Shown here in pieces: positions 1-7,741 of a stretch of DNA of 64,000 nt. Below the pieces are notes generated by a model, which had not been told where the DNA came from, did not search any database, and saw only the letters and a list, made by a program, of their open reading frames with translations. This stretch comes from Marinobacter arenosus. Lineage in GTDB: Bacteria; Pseudomonadota; Gammaproteobacteria; Pseudomonadales; Oleiphilaceae. The position numbers and the translations under genes are program-made. How positions within the stretch are numbered: the first letter of the stretch is position 1; each line of letters begins with the position of its first letter. The stretch is taken from the NCBI RefSeq assembly GCF_019264345.1, contig NZ_JAHVAO010000001.1, positions 2,666,001-2,730,000 on the forward strand, read 5' to 3'.

Positions 1-1193
1 TCGCCCCGGTAGACCCGGGCCGCGGTCTTCATGTACCAGTCGTCCGACTTGGCTTCCGGAATCTGTCCCCAGCGACGCATCTGCGAGAGGTACCAGATGG
101 CGTCAGACGGGTACGGGTAGGTGGCGTGGTAGCGGAAGAACACGTTGAAGTCGGGCACTTCCCGGACATCGCCTTTCTCGTACTCGAAGGTACCGGTCAT
201 GGAATTGGCGATGACCTCGGCATCGGCGCCAACGTAGCTGGGACGGGCCAGGATCTCGACCGCTTCCTCCCGGTTGGCGTTGTTGTTCTCATCCAGCCAG
301 TGCGCGGCGCGGATCAGTGCCCGCAACAGGTGCAGGTGGGTGTTGGGGTTCTCCTCGGCCCAGGCCTGGGTGACACCAAAGACCTTTTCCGGGTTGTTTG
401 GCCAGATCTCATAGTCGGTGATCACCGGTACCCCGATGCCCTTGAACACGGCCTGCTGGTTCCACGGCTCGCCGACGCAGTAGCCCTGAATCGTCCCGGC
501 TTCCATGGTGGCCGGCATTTGCGGCGGTGGCGTGACCGACAGATGCACGTCGGCCTCCAGGGTACCGCTGGTGTCGCCGCGCTGGGGCGCGTAGTAGCCC
601 GGGTTCAGGCCCCCGGCGGCCAGCCAGTAACGCAGCTCGTAATTGTGGGTGGAGACCGGGAACACCATGCCCATGCGGAACCGCTCGCCCTTGGCCCGGG
701 ATTCCTCCACCACCGGCTTCAGTGCGCTGGCGCTGATCGGGTGAACGGGCTTGCCATCCTGTTCGGGGATGTGCTGGCTCATGGTTTCCCAGACATCGTT
801 GGACACGGTGATGCCGTTGCCGTTGAGGTCCATGCTGAAGGCGGTGATGATGTCGGCCTGGGTGCCGTAGCCGATGGAGGCGCCCAGAGGCTGGCCGGCC
901 AGCATGTGGGCGCCGTCCAGTTCACCGGTGATGACCCGGTCCAGCAGAACTTTCCAATTGGCCTGAGCCTCCAGCTCGACGAACAGGCCCTCGTCCATAA
1001 AGAAGCCCTGTTCCCAGGCGACAGCCAGGGGTGCCATGTCCGTCAGTTTGATGAAGCCCAGTTTCAGGTCCGGCTTCTCCGGCGCGCCAATCTCGGCCTG
1101 GGTCAGGCTGGCACCGGTCAGCAGCGAGACTGCCGTGGCCAGTCCGGCCAGTTGTCGGAGTGTTCCGGTGACGATTGTCAGGGATGTCTTCAT
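1..1193 (-). CDS. nrtA: Nitrate ABC transporter substrate-binding protein (NrtA type), 3' end cut by window edge
   Basis: Read leftward from the ATG at 1191-1193, the frame stays open for 397 codons to the window edge, so the C-terminus is missing. The N-terminus is a signal peptide (MKTSLTIV..., a hydrophobic stretch, then TQAEIG). The body has the NrtA/CmpA/NMT1 pattern: [18 protein letters not shown] near the start, [15 protein letters not shown] and [16 protein letters not shown] further in. This family binds nitrate (or bicarbonate or taurine-like anions) in the periplasm and delivers it to an NrtBC-type permease/ATPase, expected just beyond the left edge. Nitrate is the likely ligand because nasA is divergent and the leader carries nitrate/nitrogen control elements. 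A ribosome site (AAGGA) sits just before the ATG. Confidence 0.9.
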   Translation of the reverse strand, partial: MKTSLTIVTGTLRQLAGLATAVSLLTGASLTQAEIGAPEKPDLKLGFIKLTDMAPLAVAWEQGFFMDEGLFVELEAQANWKVLLDRVITGELDGAHMLAGQPLGASIGYGTQADIITAFSMDLNGNGITVSNDVWETMSQHIPEQDGKPVHPISASALKPVVEESRAKGERFRMGMVFPVSTHNYELRYWLAAGGLNPGYYAPQRGDTSGTLEADVHLSVTPPPQMPATMEAGTIQGYCVGEPWNQQAVFKGIGVPVITDYEIWPNNPEKVFGVTQAWAEENPNTHLHLLRALIRAAHWLDENNNANREEAVEILARPSYVGADAEVIANSMTGTFEYEKGDVREVPDFNVFFRYHATYPYPSDAIWYLSQMRRWGQIPEAKSDDWYMKTAARVYRG

Positions 1194-1223
1194 GGTTCCT
1201 TACCTCGCGATGTTCTTTCAGGC

Positions 1224-1264
1224 AAAAAAAAAGCGCCTGCCCTCCGTTGCCGGAAAGCAGGCGC
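1224..1264 (-). terminator. Leader terminator (attenuator) upstream of nrtA
   Basis: On the minus strand an 8-bp GC stem (GCGCCTGC/GCAGGCGC), an inner TCCG-GCAA-CGGA stem-loop and a run of nine T form a textbook intrinsic terminator. It lies between the sigma54 promoter and the nrtA ATG, so it can only act as a transcription attenuator of nrtA. Confidence 0.85.
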
Positions 1265-1273
1265 CTATGCCTG
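1258..1273 (-). promoter_or_regulatory. ANTAR-type antiterminator hairpin in the nrtA leader
   Basis: The minus strand reads CAGGC-ATAGGC-GCCTG, a 5-bp stem with a six-base loop having A at position 1 and G at position 4. Those are the conserved loop bases of RNAs bound by ANTAR proteins such as NasR/NasT. Its 3' arm overlaps the 5' arm of the terminator, so the two folds exclude each other. A clear upstream partner hairpin (P1) was not found. Confidence 0.6.
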
Positions 1274-1312
1274 TCGAATCTGTGATGTTCTCGAATGTTC
1301 ACGGAGATAGTC

Positions 1313-1328
1313 TGCACAGCCTGTGCCA
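1313..1328 (-). promoter_or_regulatory. Sigma54 (RpoN) promoter of nrtA
   Basis: The minus strand reads TGGCACAGGCTGTGCA, with GG and GC separated by exactly 10 nt as sigma54 requires. One base differs from TGGCAC-N5-TTGCA. The expected start is near 1302, giving a leader of about 110 nt. Confidence 0.8.
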
Positions 1329-1417
1329 GTGATAAAAAAATGCGTGAAAACAGGAGGTAAGAAAAACCGGCGCAGCTCATGGACGGAGCTTCCGCTGTCT
1401 GGACCGAGTCGTTTTAG

Positions 1418-1450
1418 TGCATCTTGATGGTTTTTTGCACCATTGTGGCC
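1418..1450. promoter_or_regulatory. Candidate NtrC enhancer shared by nrtA and nasA
   Basis: Two imperfect matches to the NtrC site (TGCACY-A-WWW-TGGTGCA) start at 1418 (TGCATCTTGATGGT) and 1436 (TGCACCATTGTGG), 18 bp apart. They lie about 100 bp upstream of both sigma54 promoters. Each site matches only about two thirds of the consensus. Confidence 0.5.
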
Positions 1451-1560
1451 CCGCTGACCCGGGTTTCGGCAAAGACGAACGTCGGGGTTGGTGTCGGGTG
1501 CCGGCCCCGGGGCGGCATGGCCACAGGCCTGGGGCCTCGATCCTCCGATCGGGGACGCAC

Positions 1561-1576
1561 TGGCCCTGTTATTGCA
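1561..1576 (+). promoter_or_regulatory. Sigma54 (RpoN) promoter of nasA
   Basis: TGGCCCTGTTATTGCA has the GG-N10-GC spacing and one mismatch to the sigma54 consensus. The expected start is near 1587, giving a leader of about 110 nt before the nasA start. Confidence 0.8.
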
Positions 1577-1613
1577 CCGTGAATTGCCAGAAACCGACCC
1601 ATTATTGAAACCA

Positions 1614-1625
1614 GGCAACGAAGCC
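1614..1625 (+). promoter_or_regulatory. ANTAR-type hairpin in the nasA leader
   Basis: GGC-AACGAA-GCC: a short stem with a hexaloop carrying A at position 1 and G at position 4, overlapping the 5' arm of the terminator that follows. It mirrors the nrtA leader. The stem is only 3 bp, so taken alone it would be weak. Confidence 0.45.
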
Positions 1626-1671
1626 CCTCCACTGCCCAACGGATCACCCGTGTGCAGTCGAGGGGCTTTTT
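1621..1671 (+). terminator. Leader terminator (attenuator) upstream of nasA
   Basis: AAGCCCCTC pairs with GAGGGGCTT, continued inside by ACTGC/GCAGT, and is followed by five T. It ends 25 nt before the nasA start codon, between promoter and gene, so it is placed to attenuate nasA transcription. Confidence 0.85.
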
Positions 1672-1695
1672 GCTTGTGAGCCAAGAGGATGAAAC

Positions 1696-4392
1696 GTGGA
1701 TACCAAGCTGAACTCCGCAACCGGGATCAAGACCACCTGCCCTTATTGTGGCGTTGGCTGCGGTGTTGCCGCGCGCCCCGATGGGGTTACCGGCGATCAG
1801 GACCATCCGGCGAACCAGGGTCGCCTGTGTGTCAAAGGCTCTGCACTGCATGAAACCCTGGTGCCAACCGGTCGGTTGTTGTCGCCCCGGGTGGCGGGAG
1901 CGGATCGCACCTGGGCGGAAGCTCTGGCCGCTGTGTCCGGGGCCATACGAGAGGTCGTGGCTGAGCACGGGCCCGGGTCCGTGGCCTTCTACCTGTCGGG
2001 CCAGTTGCTGACCGAAGACTATTATGTGGCCAACAAGCTGGCCAAAGGTTTCATCGGTACGCCCCACGTGGATACCAACTCCCGGCTGTGTATGTCCTCG
2101 GCGGTGGCGGCTCACAAACGGGCCTTCGGCGAGGACTGCGTGCCGGGCTGTTACGAGGATGTCGAATTGGCGGACCTGCTGGTGCTGGCCGGGAGCAATG
2201 CGGCCTGGGCCCATCCGGTGCTGTACCAGCGGATGAAGGCCGCGGGCCGGTCGGGGCGGCGGGTGGTGGTGATCGATCCCCGCCGAACGGCAACCGCTGA
2301 ACTGGCGGACCTGCACCTGAAACTGAAGCCGGGCACCGACACCATCCTGTTTAACGGCCTGCTGGTGTGGCTGGCAAAACACCGGGCCGTCGACCATGAC
2401 TACGTGGCGCGACACTGCCAGGGTTATGACGCATCCCTCGAGGCGGCCCTCGAGGCGGCGCCCTCGGTGACTTCCGTTGCCCAACAGTGCGATCTTCCGG
2501 TTGGCGATGTTGAACGCTTCTATCGCTGGTTTGCGCAGACGCCGCGCACGGTCACGGGCTTTTCCCAGGGTATCAACCAGGCGCTGGCGGGTACCGATAA
2601 ATGCAACGCCATCATTAACTGCCACTTGGCGACCGGTCGAGTTGGCTTACCCGGTGCCGGTCCCTTCTCGCTTACGGGGCAACCCAATGCCATGGGTGGC
2701 CGGGAAGTCGGCGGGCTGGCCAACACCCTCGCGGCGCACATGGATTACGACAGCCCGGGAGCCCGGGAACAGGTGGCGCGATTCTGGGGCACCGAAGCCA
2801 TCCCCGAGGGTCCGGGCATGAAGGCGGTGGACCTGTTTGAGGCGGTACACCGGGGCGACATCAAAGTCCTCTGGATCATGGGCACCAATCCGGCGGTCAG
2901 CCTGCCCCGTTCGGCACGGGTGCGCGAAGCACTGGCCCGCTGCCCCACCGTGATCGTGTCCGACTGCGTGGCGGAAACCGACACCACCGAATATGCCGAT
3001 ATTCTGCTCCCCGCCGCCGGCTGGGGTGAGAAGAACGGCACCGTGACCAATTCCGAGCGCTGTATCTCGCGCCAGCGTTCGTTCCTGCCGCTGCCTGGCG
3101 AGGTACGGCCAGACTGGTGGATACTGAGTGCCGTGGCCCGGGAGCTGGGGCATGGCCAGGCCTTTGATTACCAGACGCCGGCGGCGATCTTCCGGGAGCA
3201 TGCGGCGCTGTCCGGTCTGGCGGCCCGCGAGGCCTACGGACAGCGAAAGTTTGACATTGGTGCCCTCAATGACCTCTCGGAAGCCGGGTATGACCTGCTG
3301 GCGCCCGTGCAGTGGCCCCTGGTTGTCGACGCCTCGGGACAGCTGTCCGGCACCCGGCGGCTGTATTCAGACGGTGTCTTTTCGACGCCCGATGGGCGCG
3401 CCCGTCTGGTCCCGGTGTCCACGATTACCTCGGGCCAGGTGCCGACCCCCGTCCACCCGATCGTGGTGAACACCGGGCGGATCCGTGACCAATGGCACAC
3501 GATGACCCGGACCGCTCTGGCGCCGCGGCTGCTGGCGCATCGCCAGGAACCGTTTATCGAGGTGCATCCGGACGATGCCCGGCCGCTAAACCTCCGGGAC
3601 GGCGATTTGGGTCGACTGACCGGTGAAGACTCTGCCGCTTACGTCGGCCGGGTCAGGGTCACCGAGGATCAGCGGCCGGGTGAAGTGTTCGTGCCGATCC
3701 ACTGGAACAGGCGGTTTGCCTCCGAGGCCACCGCGACCAGCTTGATGATGCCGGTCACCGACCCGGTCTCCGGTCAGCCGGAGGGCAAGCACGGCGTTGC
3801 CAGCCTGGCGCCGGAGCCGACCCGGTGGCAGGCGCGACTGATGCGGCGTCCGGGCCACAACTGGCAACCGGACCAGGCCCGCCCGGACGGCTACTGGAGC
3901 CGGCAACCGCTGAGTCACAGTGAAAGCTGGTGGCTGGCGGGACACCAACCGGTGGACTGGGCCCGTGAGGTTGAAGCCTGGCTCGGGGGAGCGCCCCAGG
4001 TGTTGATGGGAGATCCCGCCTGTGGCCGGTTCCGGGCGGCCCGGATTCTGGATGGTAAGTTGCAGGCGGTTTTGTTGGTCGACACAGCCGCCGCCGACTT
4101 GCCGGATCTGGCCTGGCTGGATGAGTGTTTCGGAGCCGAGCGGTTAAGTCGGGAGCAGCGTCAATGCCTGCTCGCCGCCCGATCGGTGGACACCGAAGAC
4201 GTGGGGGACCTGGTGTGCAGTTGCTTCCAGATCGGTGAAAAACAGATCGAGAGTGCCATTCGCGCCGGCCAGCACAGTGTTGAGGCACTGGGCGAGGCGT
4301 TGAAGTGCGGGACCAATTGCGGCTCCTGCGTGCCGGAATTGCGCGGTTTGTTGGAGGACACGCTGCCGCAGCGGGCGACACTGGCTTCCTGA
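1696..4392 (+). CDS. nasA: Assimilatory nitrate reductase, large catalytic subunit
   Basis: This 898-residue cytoplasmic molybdoenzyme reduces nitrate to nitrite for nitrogen assimilation. The N-terminus has the 4Fe-4S motif TCPYCGVGCGV (about residues 15-25) with the fourth cysteine in GRLCVKGSALH. The Mo-bis-PGD domains follow, with the molydopterin dinucleotide-binding domain around residues 590-700. The C-terminus carries a BFD-like 2Fe-2S domain (VCSCFQIG...KCGTNCGSC), typical of the long NasA/NasC form. The start is GTG at 1696, chosen for the AGAGG ribosome site; an ATG at 1689 is out of frame. nirBD is not adjacent inside this window, so nitrite reductase must be encoded elsewhere. 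Confidence 0.95.
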   Translation: MDTKLNSATGIKTTCPYCGVGCGVAARPDGVTGDQDHPANQGRLCVKGSALHETLVPTGRLLSPRVAGADRTWAEALAAVSGAIREVVAEHGPGSVAFYLSGQLLTEDYYVANKLAKGFIGTPHVDTNSRLCMSSAVAAHKRAFGEDCVPGCYEDVELADLLVLAGSNAAWAHPVLYQRMKAAGRSGRRVVVIDPRRTATAELADLHLKLKPGTDTILFNGLLVWLAKHRAVDHDYVARHCQGYDASLEAALEAAPSVTSVAQQCDLPVGDVERFYRWFAQTPRTVTGFSQGINQALAGTDKCNAIINCHLATGRVGLPGAGPFSLTGQPNAMGGREVGGLANTLAAHMDYDSPGAREQVARFWGTEAIPEGPGMKAVDLFEAVHRGDIKVLWIMGTNPAVSLPRSARVREALARCPTVIVSDCVAETDTTEYADILLPAAGWGEKNGTVTNSERCISRQRSFLPLPGEVRPDWWILSAVARELGHGQAFDYQTPAAIFREHAALSGLAAREAYGQRKFDIGALNDLSEAGYDLLAPVQWPLVVDASGQLSGTRRLYSDGVFSTPDGRARLVPVSTITSGQVPTPVHPIVVNTGRIRDQWHTMTRTALAPRLLAHRQEPFIEVHPDDARPLNLRDGDLGRLTGEDSAAYVGRVRVTEDQRPGEVFVPIHWNRRFASEATATSLMMPVTDPVSGQPEGKHGVASLAPEPTRWQARLMRRPGHNWQPDQARPDGYWSRQPLSHSESWWLAGHQPVDWAREVEAWLGGAPQVLMGDPACGRFRAARILDGKLQAVLLVDTAAADLPDLAWLDECFGAERLSREQRQCLLAARSVDTEDVGDLVCSCFQIGEKQIESAIRAGQHSVEALGEALKCGTNCGSCVPELRGLLEDTLPQRATLAS

Positions 4393-4399
4393 TCGGCGG

Positions 4400-5092
4400 T
4401 CAGTTCAGCTTGCGCAGCATCTGGATCGGTACCCGGTAGCGCACGCTCCGGGTACGCCCGATTGCCCGGACGGTGCACGTCTTGCGGTTGACCCGGAGAA
4501 TGCTGCCGCGCACCTCCCGCGCGCCCGAGCCGAAGACGACGGCCTCTCCCACCTGCCAGTTAGACCGTTCGGCCATCGGGTCCGGCATTTCGAATTCGAC
4601 GTCGGACAGGGCCACGCCGGCGTCGGCGGCCCGGTCAGCGAGGGTCTGGCGTGTCGCCTCGGCGCCACCGCTTTCATAGAGCTCATCCAGGATGCCGTAG
4701 AAATGCCGGTTGTGCACCGAGCCCCGATACCGTTGGCCGGCACTTTGTTGCAACAGGTGTGCGAACTCATGGCAGCAGGTGTGGGCCAGCAGATTGAGTG
4801 GGCTCAGTTGCCCGCCGAAGTAGGCCCGTTGACGGATCTCCCGGCTTGAAAGCCAGCCCTGGGCCGTATCGGGGCGGTACTTGGCCTCAACCATGCGAAC
4901 GCCGTAGGTAATCAAGTGCTGTTTCTGCTGGGGATCAAAGCGGTGGTAGGTGGCCTGGCCCGACCCGACCCTGCACGTCAGCGAGCTGCCCGGAGAGCGG
5001 TTTCGAACCCAGTCAGCCGCGGGTTGCCAGAGTACGTCGTAGGTGGTGTCGCACATCAGTTGGCCGAGTTGTCTGGCCTGAGCACTTTTCAT
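4400..5092 (-). CDS. SprT-like zinc metalloprotease-fold protein
   Basis: A 230-residue protein with a zinc-protease motif HEFAH (residues about 108-112, in CCHEFAHLLQQ) and a downstream His (VHNRHFYGIL) that could be the third ligand, as in the SprT/Spartan fold. No signal peptide or membrane segment is seen. The C-terminal 60 residues are basic and beta-rich (VGEAVVFGSG...). SprT relatives act on DNA-protein crosslinks in eukaryotes; bacterial members are poorly understood, so the role here is unknown. It converges on nasA with only 7 bp between stop codons. It separates nasA from the rest of the nitrate genes and looks functionally unrelated to them. Confidence 0.65.
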   Translation of the reverse strand: MKSAQARQLGQLMCDTTYDVLWQPAADWVRNRSPGSSLTCRVGSGQATYHRFDPQQKQHLITYGVRMVEAKYRPDTAQGWLSSREIRQRAYFGGQLSPLNLLAHTCCHEFAHLLQQSAGQRYRGSVHNRHFYGILDELYESGGAEATRQTLADRAADAGVALSDVEFEMPDPMAERSNWQVGEAVVFGSGAREVRGSILRVNRKTCTVRAIGRTRSVRYRVPIQMLRKLN

Positions 5093-5210
5093 CGAGCGGT
5101 TACTTCATTCAAGGACATCGGGTTCCATGATACCCGTTGCCGGCGCAGGGGTAAAAAGCACCACGGCCAGCGCGTCGGCCGACCATGGTGGCGGGATTAC
5201 CCGCGAGCCC

Positions 5211-5729
5211 TCAGCCCTCGATTGGCGAGCGCCAGTCGTCCGCACCGGAGGTGCCGGCCACGGCATGCTCCCAGGTGACTTTGCGGTAGGACAGGGAGGC
5301 CGTCACCAGCTGGGTGAAATCGGCGCTGGCGGCGTCCTGGCAATGCGGCATGTTGCACTGGATGTCGATGATGGTGGCATCTTCGAGGATGGTGGAGAAG
5401 AAGTGTTCCTGCTTGCCTTCCACGGAGGTGCGGTACCACTTCAGTTCAACCTTGGGCAGCATTTCGCCGGAGGCCAGGGCGTTGTACATCAGCGGGGTGG
5501 CCTTGTTCAGCGCCGAGGTGAACTTGAACGGCTTGTGCACCCGCTGACCGGACGGCTGACCGGATTGGGGGTCGGTGGGCACCGTCACAACGTGGCTGAA
5601 TTCCTGGACCAGCACTTCGTCTTCGTGACCTTCCACGTAGATGTTGCCGACGGAATCGGATGTGAACGCACCGGCGGTAATGTTGCCCTGAGTCTGGCCT
5701 TCGATACTGATGTAACAGGGAGTTGGCAT
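5211..5729 (-). CDS. hcp: Hcp family type VI secretion tube protein
   Basis: This 172-residue protein begins MPTPCYISIEG, the usual Hcp start, and continues with EVLVQEFSHVV and HKPFKFTSALNKATP, hallmarks of Hcp. Hcp hexamers stack into the type VI secretion tube and are themselves secreted. The ATG at 5729 is preferred over one four codons upstream because a GGAG lies 8 nt before it. No other type VI genes are in the window, so this is an orphan hcp, a common arrangement away from the main cluster. A sigma54 promoter candidate lies upstream. Confidence 0.9.
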   Translation of the reverse strand: MPTPCYISIEGQTQGNITAGAFTSDSVGNIYVEGHEDEVLVQEFSHVVTVPTDPQSGQPSGQRVHKPFKFTSALNKATPLMYNALASGEMLPKVELKWYRTSVEGKQEHFFSTILEDATIIDIQCNMPHCQDAASADFTQLVTASLSYRKVTWEHAVAGTSGADDWRSPIEG

Positions 5730-5795
5730 AGTCTGCTCCATGACGTGTGAATGAAAACGTGTCCCCGAGGATTTCCCTGGACACCGCTCAACCAG

Positions 5796-5811
5796 TACAA
5801 GTGCCGTGCCA
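5796..5811 (-). promoter_or_regulatory. Candidate sigma54 promoter of hcp
   Basis: The minus strand reads TGGCACGGCACTTGTA. It matches TGGCAC-N5-TTGCA except that the invariant C of the -12 element is T. It sits 67 nt upstream of the hcp ATG. Sigma54 control of orphan hcp operons is known in Vibrio cholerae (VasH). Confidence 0.5.
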
Positions 5812-5940
5812 GCTCGGAAAAAGGCATATAAAACAGTCGCCCACAGAATTTTCAGGAGGTTGGTGGCTGCGCTGAGGCAACCGCGTGCCCGGGGTCCGGG
5901 CCAGACCTTGCTGGCCGGGCAAGAAGTGGCCCGATGAATC

Positions 5941-7668
5941 TCAGTCGAATGCGAGAGACGCCAGCAGTGCCAGAAGCAGCAGTGCAGACACGCTTTGCCA
6001 GAAGGTTACCGGGTGCCGTTCGATCAGGGGTGGCCGATGGCGGTTCTGCCAGTCGGCCCCGGGCTGGCGCAGGTCATGGAGAAACTCGGACAGGGCCGGA
6101 TAGCGTCGGTGGGGTTCCGGGTGCAGGGCCCGACTCAAGGCGTCGTCGACCCACACAGGAATGTCCTCGCGATAGGGGCGGGCAGACTGGTAGGTGAGCC
6201 GGCGCTGCTGAGCGCGGTTGCGGATCTTCGGCACTTCCGCCTCGTAGGGAAGCCGCCCGGTGAACAACTGATAGGTTATGACGGCGAGCGAAAACTGGTC
6301 GGCCCGCCAACTGGCCGGTTCCCCCAGAAACGTTTCCGGGGCGCTGTACAGCGCCGCGCCCCGAGGGTGAGTCGGCGGGTCGCTGTCGCCCAACTCCTGC
6401 AGGCCGGCGACCCGGGTGGCGCCAAAATCGATCAGGGTCACGGTACCCTCGGCGTCCACCAGAATGTTCTCCGGTTTCAGGTCCTGGTGCACCATTTCCA
6501 GCCGGTGGAAGGCTCGCAAGCCGCGCCCCACCTGTTCGACCAGGTTTCGCACGGTCTCCAGGTCCGGGGCCGGATGGTCCAGCATCCACTGTTTCAGGGT
6601 CCGGCCCTCCACGAAGTGCGTCACCAGGTACACGCGACTCCGTGGTCGTTCGGGCGCGAAGGGTCGAACCACGTGGGGGTTGTTGATGCGTTGGGCAATC
6701 CACTCCTCGGCGGCGAACTGTTCCAGGTACTGGCGGTCGTCCCGCAGGTCCATGGACGGAGTCTTGATGACCACCGGCGTCTGGCTGGACTCGTCCCTGG
6801 CTTGGAACACGTGGCTTCGGCCACTGGCATGGAGCTGCCGGGCGATACGGTAGCTGTCGAGCATCTGGCCGGGGGCCAGCTCGGGGGCAAAGGGCAGTTG
6901 CCCCAGCTCCCGGTAAAGCTCACGGGCTTCGCGGGCATCCGGCACGGCATCAATCCGGACGATCTGAACCGTCAGGTTGTCGTCGCTGCCGGCGGCGAAC
7001 GCGGCCCTGGCGATGGCTTCGGCCGTGGCATCGAGGTCGTCGCCCCCGTCTTCGAGCAACCGGAGGATCTCGCTTTCCGACAGGTGCTCGTAGATACCGT
7101 CAGTGGTGAGGAGAAACCGGTCCCCGGCGCGCAGCGGTGCCTCGCGGTAATCGATATCGAGGCGATGTTCCATGCCCATGGCCCGGGTCAGGCAGCTTTC
7201 GGTTCGGGACAGCCAGAGTCGGTGGTCTGTGGTGAGCTGCTCCAGCTCGCGGTCGTGAATCCGGTAAATCCGGGAGTCGCCGACGTTGAAGACGTGGGCC
7301 GTTGTGGACTTGAGCACCATCACGCTCAGGGTGCAGACATAGCCCCGGTCGTGGTCGTATCGATACTGGCTCTGTCGGGTCTGGGCGTGGAGCCAGGCGT
7401 TGGTGGCCCGAAGGACCCGTTGGGCGGACTGTTTGACCGACCAGGTGTCGGGCGTGGAAAAGTAGTCGTTGAGGAAGCCGGCCACCGCCGATTCACTGGC
7501 CACCTGGCTGACATTGCTGGAGCTGATGCCATCCGCAATGGCCACGGCGATGCCCTTGGTCACACGCTGGTGGTTGTCGGGAATCAACAGGCCGTGAAAA
7601 TCCTGGTTCAGGGCCTTGCGGCCCTGATCCGAATACTGGCCGACGGTAACGTCCAGGGTGGCTGACAT
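5941..7668 (-). CDS. PP2C phosphatase / Ser-Thr protein kinase fusion
   Basis: A 575-residue two-domain protein. Residues about 1-235 form a PP2C phosphatase (NQDFHG, IADGISSS, VGDSRIYR, TTDGIYEHLS, GSDDNLTVQ, all metal-binding regions present). Residues about 270-535 form a Hanks-type kinase: Lys in VVIKTPSM, catalytic loop HQDLKPEN, and DFG in LIDFGATR. The usual HRD arginine is Gln. A hydrophobic C-terminal tail (SALLLLALLASLAF) probably anchors it in the inner membrane. A similar kinase lies in the nitrate assimilation cluster of Pseudomonas aeruginosa (PA1782), which together with its position after the nitrite channel suggests a role in nitrate assimilation. Its targets are unknown. Confidence 0.88.
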   Translation of the reverse strand: MSATLDVTVGQYSDQGRKALNQDFHGLLIPDNHQRVTKGIAVAIADGISSSNVSQVASESAVAGFLNDYFSTPDTWSVKQSAQRVLRATNAWLHAQTRQSQYRYDHDRGYVCTLSVMVLKSTTAHVFNVGDSRIYRIHDRELEQLTTDHRLWLSRTESCLTRAMGMEHRLDIDYREAPLRAGDRFLLTTDGIYEHLSESEILRLLEDGGDDLDATAEAIARAAFAAGSDDNLTVQIVRIDAVPDAREARELYRELGQLPFAPELAPGQMLDSYRIARQLHASGRSHVFQARDESSQTPVVIKTPSMDLRDDRQYLEQFAAEEWIAQRINNPHVVRPFAPERPRSRVYLVTHFVEGRTLKQWMLDHPAPDLETVRNLVEQVGRGLRAFHRLEMVHQDLKPENILVDAEGTVTLIDFGATRVAGLQELGDSDPPTHPRGAALYSAPETFLGEPASWRADQFSLAVITYQLFTGRLPYEAEVPKIRNRAQQRRLTYQSARPYREDIPVWVDDALSRALHPEPHRRYPALSEFLHDLRQPGADWQNRHRPPLIERHPVTFWQSVSALLLLALLASLAFD

Positions 7669-7674
7669 AAATCA

Positions 7675-7705
7675 GCCCCCGTCCGGTGGTGACACCGGCG
7701 GGGGC
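7675..7705 (-). promoter_or_regulatory. Hairpin over the kinase gene's ribosome site
   Basis: A near-perfect 13-bp inverted repeat with one bulged base and a 4-nt loop lies between the channel and kinase genes. Its 3' arm on the minus strand (ACGGGGGC) contains the G-rich sequence just before the kinase ATG. There is no T run, so it is not a terminator; it could limit translation or block 3' decay of the channel transcript. Confidence 0.5.
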
Positions 7706-7741
7706 AATCCGGCCTGTGCGGCGGCCGGAGCAGTGCAACGC

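Noticed and set aside
5211..5729. Part of a type VI secretion cluster
   Set aside because: No other T6SS component (TssB, TssC, VgrG, ClpV) is within the window.
5995..7665. 556-residue open frame on the plus strand
   Set aside because: It is antisense to the PP2C/kinase gene, has no recognisable domain and has biased composition. It is a shadow of high-GC codon use, as are similar long frames opposite the amidase, AGCS, MATE, second ligase and dehydrogenase genes.
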